DNA of 64,000 nt. It comes from Sipunculus nudus (taxonomy: Eukaryota > Annelida > Sipuncula > Golfingiida > Sipunculidae). The translations under genes were made by a program, and so were the position numbers. The DNA lies in the NCBI GenBank assembly GCA_026874595.1, contig CM049313.1, forward strand, positions 31,556,008-31,620,007, given 5' to 3'. This document shows positions 10,565 through 23,141 of this stretch, piece after piece (position 1 is the stretch's first letter; each line of letters begins with the position of its first letter). The notes beneath the pieces are model-generated. The model saw only the letters and a list, made by a program, of their open reading frames with translations. It searched no databases and had not been told where the DNA came from.

Positions 10565-10858
10565 TAGTATTAGGGAATGTTACTTGCATTTTGAAATGGC
10601 TACAGGACCATATTAAATGCATTAGAAAAAAAACATAAATAAATTTGTAAAAATTCATTTGATTTCATTATATTTACAATATTATAATGTGGTAGTCTGC
10701 ATGATAAGAGCATGTTAACCCTACCTGTCTGAATGTGACAATGTATAGACATGTGTAGGCCCTGCCTGTCTTTCTCTGTAGTTTGTGATTTAACCATGAC
10801 TGCTGAGGCAGAGATTCACAAAAACAAGTGAGTAAAAGTAGACTTTGATTCAGGTTGG

Positions 10859-11937
10859 AAAGCTTTTTAGACAGGATGCCAGTGAAGTCTGTGGTGATGC
10901 TTTTTAGACAGGATGCCAGTGAAGTCTGGGGTGATGCTTTTTAGACAGGATGCCAGTGAAGTCTGGGGTGATGTTTTTTAGACAGGATGCCAGTGAAGTC
11001 TAGGGTGATGCTTTTTAGACAGGATGCCAGTAAAGTCTAGAGTGATGCTTTTTAGACAGGATGCCAGTGAAGTCTAGGGTGATGCTTTTTAGACAGGATG
11101 CCAGTAAAGTCTAGAGTGATGCTTTTTAGACAGGATGCCAGTGAAGTCTAGGGTGATGCTTTTTAGACAGGATGCCAGTGAAGTCTAGGGTGATGCTTTT
11201 TAGACAGGATGCCAGTAAAGTCTAGGGTGATGCTTTTTAGACAGGATGCCAGTAAAGTCTAGGGTGATGCTTTTTAGACAGGATGCCAGTGAAGTCTAGG
11301 GTGATGCTTTTTAGACAGGATGCCAGTGAAGTCTGGGGTGATGCTTTTTAGACAGGATGCCAGTGAAGTCTGGGGTGATGCTTTTAAGACAGGATGCCAG
11401 TGAAGTCTGGGGTGATGCTTTTTAGACAGGATGCCAGTGAAGTCTGGGGTGATGCTTTTTAGACAGGATGCCAGTGAAGTCTGGGGTGATGCTTTTTAGA
11501 CAGGATGCCAGTGAAGTCTGGGGTGATGCTTTTTAGACAGGATGCCAGTGAAGTCTGGGGTGATGCTTTTTAGACAGGATGCCAGTGAAGCCTGGGGTTA
11601 TGCTTTTTAGACAGGATGCCAGTGAAGCCTGGGGTGATGCTTTTTAGACAGGATGCCAGTGAAGTCTGGGGTGATGCTTTTTAGACAGGATGCCAGTGAA
11701 GTCTGGGGTGATGCTTTTAAGACAGGATGCCAGTGAAGTCTGGGGTGATGCTTTTTAGACAGGATGCCAGTGAAGTCTGGGGTGATGCTTTTTAGACAGG
11801 ATGCCAGTGAAGTCTGGGGTGATGCTTTTTAGACAGGATGCCAGTGAAGTCTGGGGTGATGCTTTTTAGACAGGATGCCAGTGAAGACTGGGGTGATGCT
11901 TTTTAGACAGGATGCCAGTGAAGTCTAGGGTGATACT
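10859..11937. repeat. 37-bp minisatellite, about 29 copies
   Basis: Unit gatgctttttagacaggatg + ccagtgaagtctggggt. Most changes are at a few fixed sites (tctggggt/tctagggt, gtgaag/gtaaag). The tctaggg variants cluster in the left half and tctgggg in the right, consistent with local homogenisation. 37 is not a multiple of three and no frame stays open. Confidence 0.97.
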
Positions 11938-13288
11938 TTCCACATTGAACCACATTGAACATTGATGTTAATCCATTTGGAAGCAGGCTTAATTTATCCA
12001 TGAAAATAAAAACCCATGATCTTTTAAATAAATCTGTCATGATGTACCCACATTTTTTTCACCCCATGTTTCAGATGAATGAGCCAATATTTTAGTTGTT
12101 GTGCCATTGGGCTTACAATATAGTACCCAGCCAGACACCAAAATTAGGCTCATTGGTACCTTTTTGGTGACAAATTTTTACCATGTGTGCTTGAAAGGTG
12201 TACATGTGTAGGTAATAAAAATGCCTGATAGCACAGTATGAAAAGGGTAACTTCCAGTGAATATATAGATGTTTTATATCACATATATTTTTTCATTCAA
12301 ATGAAACAGACCACAGAGTGATTAGAAGCCCCATACTACTTAATATGCTGAATTTATCCAGTCAAATTTGGTCTCAAATGATAGCTTAAACCATGAAGTG
12401 TAGAATGACAGCATTTATGACTATTGGGTGCATGCTGCTTAAGTAATAAATTCTTATGATTTCCCTCAACTCTAAGAAACGAGACAAAACAGTGATTAAA
12501 CTTCATACCACTTAATTTATATGTAAAATGTATATCCAGCCAAATGTGATCATGAGTAATAGCTTGTGACATAATCTTTTCAATTATGCACAAGTCATGG
12601 TCGATAGGTGTATGAAGCAAAGGTTATTCTTTCTTATATCCTCACCCTTGGAGAAAAAAAAGAAGCATTTTGGCATTACTCCTGATTAGTTCCATATAGA
12701 ATCCTTCTGTACATGTTGGTTATAGCAGGAACAGCTGCAGCTATCAGCTCCATGTTTTGTGGTAACACTGATCATGGGACAGGTATTTGTTTGTAAGCTA
12801 TAGGTGATCCTTATTACTGCAAGCCAACACATATAACTTTTTTTTATAAAATGGTTTATTCATTTGACATGATCAAAATGTTAACTAAATGAACCTAGGA
12901 TATGCTGATCTATAATAAGATATACCTTTACATTACTTTAAATTTTGCTGGTCATATTTTTTTACGATTTCTGGTGTTTGCATTTGAATTAATTATGGTG
13001 TGTCAGTGTTAGTTGCTAATATTGACACATATGTTGACTTCACAACTACTCACCCAAATTAGGAAATATAAAAAAAAGTTTTTATCTGATGGGTAACTTT
13101 TCTTCAAGTAATTAGACTCACATGTGAGTAATAATTTAGCCGATTTTTTTTAAAATGATCGCAGTATTGACTTTTTTGAAATTTTGGTTATTGTTGTATT
13201 TGATATTTGAATTTGCCTTATTTCAGACAACATGTTTCATGTAGCTGCAGCATGTAGCCTCAGCATGCACATTCCTAATAGCTGTTGC
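11938..13288. other. Unique AT-rich DNA, nothing recognised
   Basis: No gene or dispersed repeat recognised. The frame at 12,354-12,620 on the minus strand lacks any recognisable domain. Confidence 0.5.
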
Positions 13289-13486
13289 ATTGTTCCAGCA
13301 ACTTTCCAGAAATGTATCATTTAGCTGGGACATTCCCACTAGCTACTACGTTGTGTTCCCACAAAATTCCGGGAACTTATTAACTAGCTGGGACGTTCCC
13401 ACTAGCCGCTATGTTTGGTTCCTTCTAGGTTCTAGAAACGTATCAACTAGCTGGGACGTTCCCACTAGATGCTATGTTTGTTTCCT
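13289..13486. repeat. 63-bp tandem repeat, three copies
   Basis: agctgggacgttcccacta recurs about every 63 bp (about 13,320, 13,383, 13,446). The unit contains the self-complementary word GGGACGTTCCC. Because 63 is divisible by three, a 79-codon frame crosses the array; it has no features of a gene. Confidence 0.85.
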
Positions 13487-13921
13487 GTGCTTTGTCAGCT
13501 CTTGTAAAAATATGGAGATCTGTGCCTAAGCAATCAAGTAAGAGTAACATTCAACAGATCTAGCATGTTCAGAGGACTCCTTGGATTAATTAGAACATAC
13601 AATCACTTCATGGAAAACCAGCTATAGAGAGGACCAGGAGAGATAGACTAATTTACATTACAACCAAGCAGTAAATTAGAACTACACAGCTCATAGTTCT
13701 AGAAGCTGGCATAGATAAAAAAATATGTTAATATCAGAAACACTGCAAATTATTTCAAGCGAAAATGATATTCCCTTGCTCATTTGGTTAAAACCTGAAT
13801 AAAATCAAGTTGAACATTTTGCTTTTTTGTAAGCTGCCTCAAAGGTGTGTATATATTGTTATATTTTATATCAGTTTAAATAATTTTAAATATTCAATCA
13901 GGCCATGCATTTTTTTATTTT
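13487..13921. other. Unique DNA, nothing recognised
   Basis: AT-rich, no gene or repeat recognised. Confidence 0.4.
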
Positions 13922-14995
13922 TTAGCTCAGCTGACTGAAAGTCATCTGAGCTATAGCGATCACTCTTTGTCCATCTTCTGTCTGGCCGTCTGGCTGTCCA
14001 TTAATAGGGCACAAATCATAACCGCTCGACCTGGAATCTTCTGACTTAAAATCAAGGAAGGTCCATGAAAAGTCTCTGTAGAAACCTGAAAATAGGTCTC
14101 TGTTACCCATATCCTCCCGAGCTATGGGGCTCATAAGTAACCCCCAGAATAATAAAAAAAAATGATACAAAAGCTCCAGTATCTAAATAACTAATGTATT
14201 GATCACCATTATTTTTTACATGCTTTTTGATCATGGAGGGGTTTCAGCAGTTCCTGCAGACTGGTGGCACCACCAGTATTTTTTCCAATTTTTATGCAAT
14301 TTTTTCTCTTTTTTTTTTAGATTTTCAAAGATGCGGGTTCCATTAACAAGGCACATATCATAACCATTGGACCTAGAGTCTCCTATCTTGATTACCAGGG
14401 AGGACCATGAAAAGTCTGTAAAACGTGAAAATAGGTCTCTGTTACCCACATTATCTGAGCTATGGTTTTCGTAAGTACCCCCCTAGAATAATCAAAAATT
14501 TGACACAAAAGCTCAAGTATCTGAATAACTGATGCATTGATCACCATGATTCTTTGCATGAATATTGATCATGGAGTGTTCCATCAGTTCCTGCAAACAT
14601 GTGGCGCCTCCTGTATTTTTTCTCATTTTTACAAATTTTTTTTCTCTATTTTTGATACCTTCAAAGAAGCTGTCATCTTTTAACATGGCACAAATCGTAA
14701 CCACTGGACCTGGAATCTTCTGACTTAACATCAGAGGAGGTCCATGGAATGTCTCTGTAGAAATCTGAAATAGGTCTCTGTTACTCATATCATCCGAGCT
14801 ATGGGTCTCGTAAGTACCCCCCTGATTAATAAAAAATTTGATACAAAAGCTCCAGTATCTGAATAACGTATGCCTAAATAGTCATGTTCTTTGGATATAT
14901 ATTGATCATGGAGTGTTTCATTAGTTCATGCAGACTGGTACTTTTCAAATTTTTACACATTTTTTTTTCTATTTATGAGACCTTCAAATTAAGTG
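13922..14995 (+). mobile_element. Hel-C copy, 5' end present, 3' end missing
   Basis: Begins with the Hel-C hairpin AGCTCAGCTGACT-gaa-AGTCATCTGAGCT (13,924-13,952, 12 of 13 pairs) after TTTT. Three units of about 335 bp follow, each with gttcctgcaga.tggtggc-like text and ttgatcatggag. The palindrome is degenerate here (ggtggcaccacc near 14,263; gtggcgcctcc near 14,600). The sequence stops matching other copies near 14,995 and lacks the subterminal repeat and CTTG end seen at 55,239-55,273, so it is 3'-truncated or decayed. Open frames inside are repeat by-products. Confidence 0.75.
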
Positions 14996-15070
14996 GTAAT
15001 TTATCCAAAAGCCTACTGTAACCCATTTCTAAGGACTAGTCACAAAATTCATGATTTTTATGCACACTGA

Positions 15071-16030
15071 CTGTCTGTTACAAATTTAGTATAACCTGAG
15101 GCTGTTTCAAACTTAGGATAACCTGAGGCTGTTACAAACTTAGTATAACCTCAGGCTGTTACAAACCTAATATAATCTGAGGCTGTTACAAACTTAGTAT
15201 AACCTGAGGCTGTTACAAACTTAATATAACCTAGCTGAGGCTGTTACAATCTTAGTATAACCTGAGGCTGTTATAAACTCAGTATAACCTGAGGCTGTTA
15301 CAAACTTAATATAACCTGAGGCTGTTACAAACTTAGTATAACCTGAGGCTGTTACAAACTTAGTATAACCTGAGGCTGTTACAAACTTAGTATAACCTGA
15401 GGCTGTTACAAACTTAATATAACCTGAGGCTGTTACAAACTTAGTATAACCTGAGGCTGTTACAAACCTAATATAATCTGAGGCTGTTACAAACTTAGTA
15501 TAACCTGAGGCTGTTACAAACTTAATATAACCTAGCTGAGGCTGTTACAATCTTAGTATAACCTGAGGCTGTTATAAACTCAGTATAACCTGAGGCTGTT
15601 ACAAACTTAATATAACCTGAGGCTGTTACAAACTTAGTATAACCTGAGGCTGTTACAAACTTAATATAACCTGAGGCTGTTACAAACTTAGTATAACCTG
15701 AGGCTGTTACAAACTTAATATAACCTGAGGCTGTTACAAACTTAGTATAACCTCAGGCTGTTACAAACCTAATATAATCTGAGGCTGTTACAAACTTAGT
15801 ATAACCTGAGGCTGTTACAAACTTAATATAACCTAGCTGAGGCTGTTACAATCTTAGTATAACCTGAGGCTGTTATAAACTCAGTATAACCTGAGGCTGT
15901 TACAAACTTAATATAACCTGAGGCTGTTACAAACTTAGTATAACCTGAAGCTGTTACAAACTTAATATAACCTGCGGCTGTTTCAAACTTAGTATAACCT
16001 GAGGCTGTTACAGACTTACTATATCTGAGG
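15071..16030. repeat. 27-bp minisatellite with 301-bp higher-order repeat
   Basis: Unit gaggctgttacaaacttagt + ataacct, about 35 copies. A marker variant with a 4-bp insertion (aacctagctgagg), followed by ttacaatcttag and ttataaactcag variants, recurs near 15,241, 15,542 and 15,843. That gives a higher-order period of 301 bp, equal to 11 monomers plus 4 bp. A 75-codon minus-strand frame reflects the 27-bp periodicity only. Confidence 0.95.
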
Positions 16031-18212
16031 CCATGAAAAAAACCACACACTTGATATACTGGTTTATCTCAGGATGTTAAGCTTAAAAAGTATCCCATGC
16101 TTACTAAGTGAAGAATATTATTTAATATGGTTCAGCCTCCTTAATCTGAATTTAAGTGTTTCTTGATAAATTCCAGTATTTTATCTGATTTAGCAGGTGT
16201 AAATTGTGAATTCATCATACAGATATATGATCATAGCGAAGGTCTCGCTTTCACTCAAATAAAAAATATTAGCAGAACTAGAGTGCCTGATTATGTAACT
16301 GATTCCTGATAATTTTAAACTAAACAGCTGAATCACAGATGGTGGAGAGCAGATAGGCTGTGATGCTCCAGCTCAAACCACCAGCTCACTCAATTTTCAG
16401 CCACAAATGGTAGAGTTTTTCTGCCTGGATGACAAAGTTTCCCGGGCTTTTCTGAGCTGATGTTCTTTATGCTACTGTTGCCTGCAGAGGTATTTAAATA
16501 TTTAGTTTCAGATACTTAGTGATAAAACCAGGTCAAATGTTCCATTTCCAGCGTGAAGAGTGTGGTATAATCAGGGATTAAACACAGATGGTTGTGCAGC
16601 ATGTTATGTCTTTCATAGGATACTGTAGACATTTACTATTCCGGTACATTCTAATTGACCTGTCTGACGCCATTCCTGTTGTGTTGTAGCCATTATGCTT
16701 CAGGTTGTAGAAGGCAGGCCCACTGACTTGGATCACAATGAATGGCTGCCTCTTAATGGGAAAAGGTCGTTCAGTTATACATGAAGCAGGTACAAAATTT
16801 GCTGGCTATAAGGGTTTTATATCCCCAACCATTTGAAACAGTTTTCAACCAACAACTTGAAGTTATGTGTTTTCTTTTACAAATATAAAATGATGACATG
16901 ACATATGAGGACAAAGTTTTTGGCTTTACTACTGAGGTTATGTTGTTGCATGTTAAAAACGTGAAGTGACTGATATCCAGGCGGGGAATCTGCTGATAGA
17001 TGAAGTGCGTGTTTTATGAGTATGTGCTTGTGTAAATCAGTGGAGGTCCAGAAATTATGGGTTACCACCCATTTCCAGCAGGCATTGTGGGCCCAACTTA
17101 TATTAGCTTGTGCTAGAGAATTTTGTCTTGCCTGGGGCTTCATCCATTTTTCAGAAGGTGGGGACGTGTTGATGTCCCCAAGATAATCAGCCACTGAAGC
17201 CCACGTGGCATACGGCCATGCTTATTTATGTGTTACATACCAAGCCCACCAGAACCGCCAGCCTTGCGTAATTGGATTAGTTTGAGTCAAAAGAGTACGG
17301 AAATCGTACATTCACTTTCATGTGCTGACTTGCCATTATTTTACCATCTGTATTTTCATGAATGTAAAAATATTCCCAAACGGAAGTGGCCTCTTCCAGC
17401 CTAATCCTCAAATCAATGGCATTTGGCCTTTGTTTCTGTGTGTCTGTGCAGTTAAACACACAGATGATCAGTTTGATATGCTTTGGGTGGAGACAAGGGA
17501 TCCAGGAGAAGCATAAGTAAAAAGGACAGTACCTGTTGTATAAAACAAATTCTGTAAGATTAACTCCTGGTCTGCAGCATGTAGAAATCATACAGGTCTT
17601 TCATCATCTCATAGTTTTGTGCAAAATGTGCTTTTTTAAAGATAAATTTATCATTATTGAGCAAATATTTCTTAAAGGAATGGCTTCTAAGCACATAATA
17701 ATGCTTATTGAGTATCAGATGAGCTAATTAGGGTAACAGGAAAATCTAAATGACTAATTAAAATAATGAATGGCTCTCATTGAATTAATAATTGGCATAT
17801 GCTTGCACAATTTAGGTTTATTGTAAGCTTGTGTTGTTTAACATAAAATAGTTTCATATGAACTGGATCAATAAATTTTGTTTGTTTGACTGCTGCCTAC
17901 GGGTGCCTTGTACATTTTTCACTGTTTTCAGAAGATGCCAATTAAGGTTTTTACTTTTCCTCACAGGGAAACACAGCTGATAATTAGTATATGTAAAATA
18001 TGTGAGTTTTTTCATTTGACTTTTATGTGACATGTTGCCCTTTGGTTTTTATATTTCATGGATGAACAGAGTTACTTGTTGTAGATGAATGAGGAGAAAG
18101 AAATAGCTGCAAATGAAGAATTTTTTTCAAAATAATGTTTAAAATAAACTGATGGGGTCAAATGTTTTTACATGTGGTCCATTGGAATAATAAAAACTAA
18201 CCCTCAGCAGTT
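16031..18212. other. Mostly unique region, possible conserved non-coding DNA
   Basis: No tandem or dispersed repeat is recognised. Minus-strand frames at 16,877-17,194 (105 codons) and 17,277-17,591 (104 codons) look less repetitive than most frames here but have no recognisable domain and lack clear exon borders. Around 17,725-17,815 several TAAT/ATTA homeodomain-type words occur close together (ctaattagg, gactaattaa, attaataatt). Confidence 0.35.
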
Positions 18213-18291
18213 GCCAAGTTGTTTCAGTGTCAGGTCTTTTTTTTACTATCACACTAGGCAATGTTCCATAAGGTATCAGTGTCAAGACTTT
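18213..18291. repeat. 53-bp tandem array, left part (interrupted by Hel-A)
   Basis: Contains tttactatcacactaggcaa + tgttccataaggtatcagtg + tcaagac, the same unit as 19,348-19,537. The array is split by the Hel-A element at a T-run. Confidence 0.85.
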
Positions 18292-19347
18292 TTAGCCCTC
18301 AGCCCTTAGGCTGATGGGCTATTGTCATCACCCAAGCTGTCCGTCCGTCCGGCGTCCGTTTTACCTTGTGAGCGGGATATCTTGAAAAGGATTCACCGTC
18401 AGAATTTTATTTTCTTGGTAAAGATGTATATCAACACAATCTCGGTCAAGCTCGAAGATGGGTGACCTTGACCTATTTTTCTACATTTTAGAGCTGATTA
18501 TAGAAAAACACTTAGATGCTTATTACTCAGGAACCATTTGGTGGATTTTCACAAAACTTACTAAGATTATTTGGACTGATAGTCTGTACCTGCTATACAA
18601 GTTTGGTGGCGCCACCTACAATTTCTGATTTTTAATGCATTTTTATCTGATTTTTCAACTTTGGGCTTGTGAGCGGGATATCTCGAAAAGGATTCACCGT
18701 AAGAATTTTATTTTTTCGGTGAAGATGTATATTGACAAAATCTCCGTCAGAATTTTATTTCCTCGGTAAAGATGTATATCTACAAAATCCCGGTCAAGTT
18801 CGAAGATGGGTGACCTTGACCTATTTTTCTACGTTTTAGAGCTGATTATAGAAAAAACATTTAGAAGCTTATTTCTCAGGAACCATTGGATGGATTTTCA
18901 CAATACTTTCTATGATCATAGGGACTGATGGTCTGTAACTGCTGCACACCCTTCAATTTCTGATTTTTTATTGAATTTTTCTTGGATTTTTCAACTTTGG
19001 CCTTGTGAGGGGGATATCTCTAAAAGGATTCACAATAGGAATTTTATTTCTTTGGTGAAGATGTATATCGACAAAAATCTTGTTCATGTTCGAAGATGGG
19101 TGACCTTGACCTACTTTTCAAGGTCACAGAGCATATAATAGAATAAAACTTAGAAGCATATTTTTCAGGAAGCATTTGGTGGATTTTTATTAATCATGGT
19201 ACATACCTCTCCATTTTAAATCTATAACTGAGACATGTAAAGATATACATCCATGTGAGAACAGATATTTAGTACTTGTTACTGTTACCACCTCTAAACA
19301 CTGTTCTTTTGGCTGAGGGCTTTTGTCAGCTTTTGCTGATATTCTAG
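18292..19347 (+). mobile_element. Hel-A copy 2, complete, Helitron/Helentron-like
   Basis: 5' arm AGCCCTCAGCC (18,294-18,304), local hairpin partner GGCTGATGGGCT (18,309-18,320, one extra base), then about three units of 300 bp starting with cttgtgagcgggatatct, GGTGGCGCCACC at 18,605-18,616, and repeated TGACCTTGACCTA words. The 3' end has the perfect subterminal complement GGCTGAGGGCT (19,311-19,321), hairpin TCAGC-tttt-GCTGA and CTAG at 19,344-19,347. Inserted in the T-run of a 53-bp array with no target duplication. These are hallmarks of non-autonomous Helentron-type elements; the class assignment is inference. No coding capacity. Confidence 0.8.
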
Positions 19348-19537
19348 TTATTTACTATCACACTAGACAGTGTTCCAAAAGGTGTCAGTGTCAAGTCTTG
19401 ACATTTACTATCACACCAGGCAATGTTCCATAAGGTATCAGTGTCAAGTCTTTTTATTTACTATCACACTAGGCAATGTTCCAAAAGTTATCAGTGCCAA
19501 GTCTTTTTATTTACTATCACACTAGGCAATGTTTCAT
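19348..19537. repeat. 53-bp tandem array, right part
   Basis: Unit start tttactatc at 19,351, 19,404, 19,457 and 19,510, exactly 53 bp apart. These copies supply the uninterrupted version (gtctttttatttactatc) of the site into which Hel-A inserted. Confidence 0.92.
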
Positions 19538-19771
19538 AATTCAGAATAATTAAAAGTATAAAATAATAAATGAAAATAGTAATTAATTAAGGAAATCTGA
19601 TACATACTTCACATGCTTTGAGTTTTTGGCAGGAAAATGTCACAAAGATGGGAAAAAAAGCAAATAAGTGCAGGACATCGTACAACCTTCATTTATAGTT
19701 GTGGCCTGACATGTTAATTAAACATATGCTCTCTATCAAAATTATTTGAGTGACCTGTGTCCTGAGGGAAG

Positions 19772-21130
19772 TTATATTTCTGTACCAACCATTGTAACCA
19801 TGTAGTTATTACATTTCATTTCCAACCATTGGTACCATGTAGTTATTACATTTCTCTACCACTCATTGTTACAACATAGAAATTACATTGCTCTATCATC
19901 CATTGTTACCATGAAGAAATTACATTTCTCTGCCACTCATTGTTACCGCATAGAAAATAAATTGCTCTATCATCCATTGTTACCATGAAGAAATTACATT
20001 TCTCTTCTACACATTGTTACCATGTAGTTATTACATTTCTCTACCACCCACTGTTACCACGCATTATAGAAATTACATTTCTCTACCACCCATTGTTACC
20101 TAGGAGAAATTACATTTTTCTACCACCCATTGTAACCATGTAGTAATTACATTCTCTACCATCCATTGTTACCATGTATTATAACATTTCTTACCACTCA
20201 TTGTTACTATGTTGAAATTACTTTTCTCTACCATCCATTGTTACTACCCATTGTAGAAATTACATTTCTCTACCACCCATTGTGACCATGTAGTTATAAC
20301 ATTTCTCTACCACTCATTGTTACCAACCATTGTAAAAAATTACTTTACTCTACTACACATTGTTACCATTTAGTTATTAAATTGTGCTACCACCCATTGT
20401 AACCATGTAATTATTACATTTCTCTACCACCCAATTTTGCCATGTAGTTATTACATTTCTCTACCACCCATTGTTACCATGCATTGTACAAATAACATTT
20501 CTCTACCACCTATTGTTACCATGGAGAAATTACATTTTTGTTCCACCCATTGTAACCCCGTAGTAATCACATTCTCTACCACCCATTGTTACCCTGTAGT
20601 TATAACATTGTTACTATGTAGAAATTACTTTTCTCTACAACTCATTGTTACTACCCATTGTAGAAATTACATTTCTCTACTACCCATTGTTATCATGTAG
20701 TTATTACATTTCTCTGCCACCCATTGTTACCATGTTAAAATTACATTTCTCTTTCATCCATTGTTACCACACTTGAATGACATTTCTCTACCTCCCATTG
20801 TTACCACATTGAAATTACATTTCTCTTTTATCCATTGTTACCACATTGGAATTACTTTTCTCTATCACCCATTGTTTCCATCCATTGTAGAAATTACATT
20901 AAATTTCTCTTTCACCCATTGTTACCATGTATGTAGAAATTACATTCTCTACCACCAATTGTTACCATGTGAAAATTACAGTTCTATTCCACCCATTGTT
21001 ACCATATAGATATAACATTTCTCTAACATCCATTGTTACCATGTAGAAATTACATTTTTCTCTCCCACCCACTGTTACCATGTAGAAATTACATTTCTCT
21101 ACCACCCATTGTTACCATGAAGTAATTACA
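19772..21130. repeat. Divergent minisatellite, unit about 37-40 bp, some 35 copies
   Basis: Variations on attacatttctctaccaccc + attgttaccatgtagaa repeated across 1.35 kb with many substitutions and small length changes. This is older or less homogenised than the other arrays. Two 80-codon frames cross it by chance. Confidence 0.92.
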
Positions 21131-21254
21131 TGAATGTTATTATGAATATGCTGATTATATTTCATATAGGATCCATAAAGTATTATGTTATATTCATGTT
21201 TTAATTATTATTAAGTGTCATGATTATTATAACTAAGTCTGTAGACATCTGTAG

Positions 21255-21274
21255 ATATATATATATATATATAG
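21255..21274. repeat. (TA)n microsatellite
   Basis: About ten TA units just before a Hel-B copy. Confidence 0.9.
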
Positions 21275-21292
21275 TATTTACTTATGTGATTA

Positions 21293-23027
21293 TTGTATCC
21301 GCCAAAACAGAGTTTTGCGGATACTATGTTTTCAGCTGCATGCCGCCACCGCCGCCGCCGCGTAGGTGTCGGAGAACTCCTCCGTAACCGCTGGGCAGAA
21401 TTTTACAAAACCTGGGATTATGTTCGGGTCACATGTGAACTGCTGCGCCCCGATTTTGTTTTGACCTCTGACCTTTCCTCTGCGCTCTGCGTCCGTTTGT
21501 GCGTTTGTTTCAACACATAAACCCACATATCTCGGGAACCGTTTGACCGATCAGGAAAATTTTTTTGCACAAATGTAGCCCTTGGAGAGCTTTATAACAT
21601 ACACAAAAAATGGTGGCACCACCTGCAACCATGTTTGCACAGTGTCCATCTGTTCGTCTGCCTTGGGTTAAAATCACTCATCTCTGCAGTGACTTGACTA
21701 ATTCACCTGAAATTCGGCATGTGTAAACATCCTGGATAGCTTTTCTGATTTTATGACAGGTGGCACCACCTACATTCACATTTACGCTGCAGACATCCAA
21801 GCTCATATCTCGGGAACCGTTTGACCGATCAGGAAAATTTTTTTGCACAAATGTAGCCCTTGGAGAGCTTTATAACATACACAAAAAATGGTGGCGCCAC
21901 CTGCAACCATGTTTGCACAGTGTCCATCTGTTCGTCTGCCTTGGGTTAAAATCACTCATATCTCTGCAGTGACTTGACTAAATCACCTTAAATTCGGCAT
22001 GCGTATACATCCTGGATAGCTTTTCTGATTTTATGACAGGTGGCGCCACCTACATTCATGTTTACGCTGCAGACATCCAAGCTCATATCTCGGGAACCGT
22101 TTGACCGATCAGGGTAATTTTTTTGCACAAATGTAGCCCTTGGAGAGCTTTATAACATACACAAAAAATGGTGGCGCCACCTGCAACCATGTTTGCACAG
22201 TGTCCATCTGTTCGTCTGCCTTGGGTTAAAATCACTCATATCTCTGCAGTGACTTGACTAATTCACCTGAAATTCGGCATGCGTATACATCCTGGATAGC
22301 TTTTCTGATTTTATGACAGGTGGCGCCACCTACATTCACGTTTACGCTGCAGACATCCAAGCTCATATCTTGGGAACCGTTTGACCGATTGGGCCAAAAT
22401 TTTGCATGTGTATAGATCTCACATAGCTCTTTATCATGCGCAAACTGGTGGTGCCACCGGCAGCCATTTTTGCACAGCTCCTGTCTGTTTGTCTGCCATG
22501 GGATAAAATCACTCATATCTCGGCAGTGGTTTGACATATCTGCCTAAAATTTTGCATGTTTATACATCCCCGACCGCTCTCTTGATTTTATGACAGGTGG
22601 CGCCACCTGCATTCTATTTTATGGAGCAGACATCCAAGCTCATATCTTGGGAACCGTTTGACTGATTGGGCCAAAGATTTGCATGTGTATAGTTCTCACG
22701 TAGCTCTTTATCATACGCAAAACTGGTGGCGTCACCTGCAACCATTTTTGCTCAGCGTCCATCTGTTTGTCTGCCACGGGCTAAAATCACTCATTTACAT
22801 GTAGTGGTTTGACTTATCTGCCTTAAATTTTGCATATGTATACAACTTAGACGGCTTTCTGGATTTTGTGGTATGGGGGGCAACCTACATACTCCATTTG
22901 GCTGCAGACATCCATGCTAAAATGCAACACTCTATATCCCCTTGCCACTCAAACCATGCCTCATTTCACCCTTTCCACTCTGATTTAGGCGGATACACGC
23001 AGTCGCTTGTCGACTACACGTATTCTA
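21293..23027 (+). mobile_element. Hel-B copy 1, full length, Helitron/Helentron-like
   Basis: 5' arm GTATCCGCC (21,295-21,303) with local hairpin partner GCGGATAC (to 21,324), then GC-rich gccgccaccgccgccgccg. Internal units alternate about 130 and 149 bp, each marked by the palindrome GGTGGCGCCACC (exact at 21,890, 22,039, 22,170, 22,319, 22,596) or near-versions. The 3' end has GGCGGATAC (22,988-22,996), a hairpin agtcg-cttgt-cgact and CTAG at 23,024-23,027, followed by TTTT. No gene inside. Helitron/Helentron assignment is inferred from the ends. Confidence 0.8.
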
Positions 23028-23141
23028 GTTTTACATGTCAAAAGCTTACTACTCAGACTGGCCGCTCATTGCTGACTGGTCAACATGTCACTCAAAGTGC
23101 CAAAACCAGTTCAGATAGTTTGATATAATAATAATAGATAA
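23028..23141. other. 114-bp spacer between tail-to-tail Hel-B copies
   Basis: Unique-looking sequence containing a self-complementary pair tgactggtcaacatgtca and short ATA runs. It separates the two CTAG ends. Confidence 0.5.
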
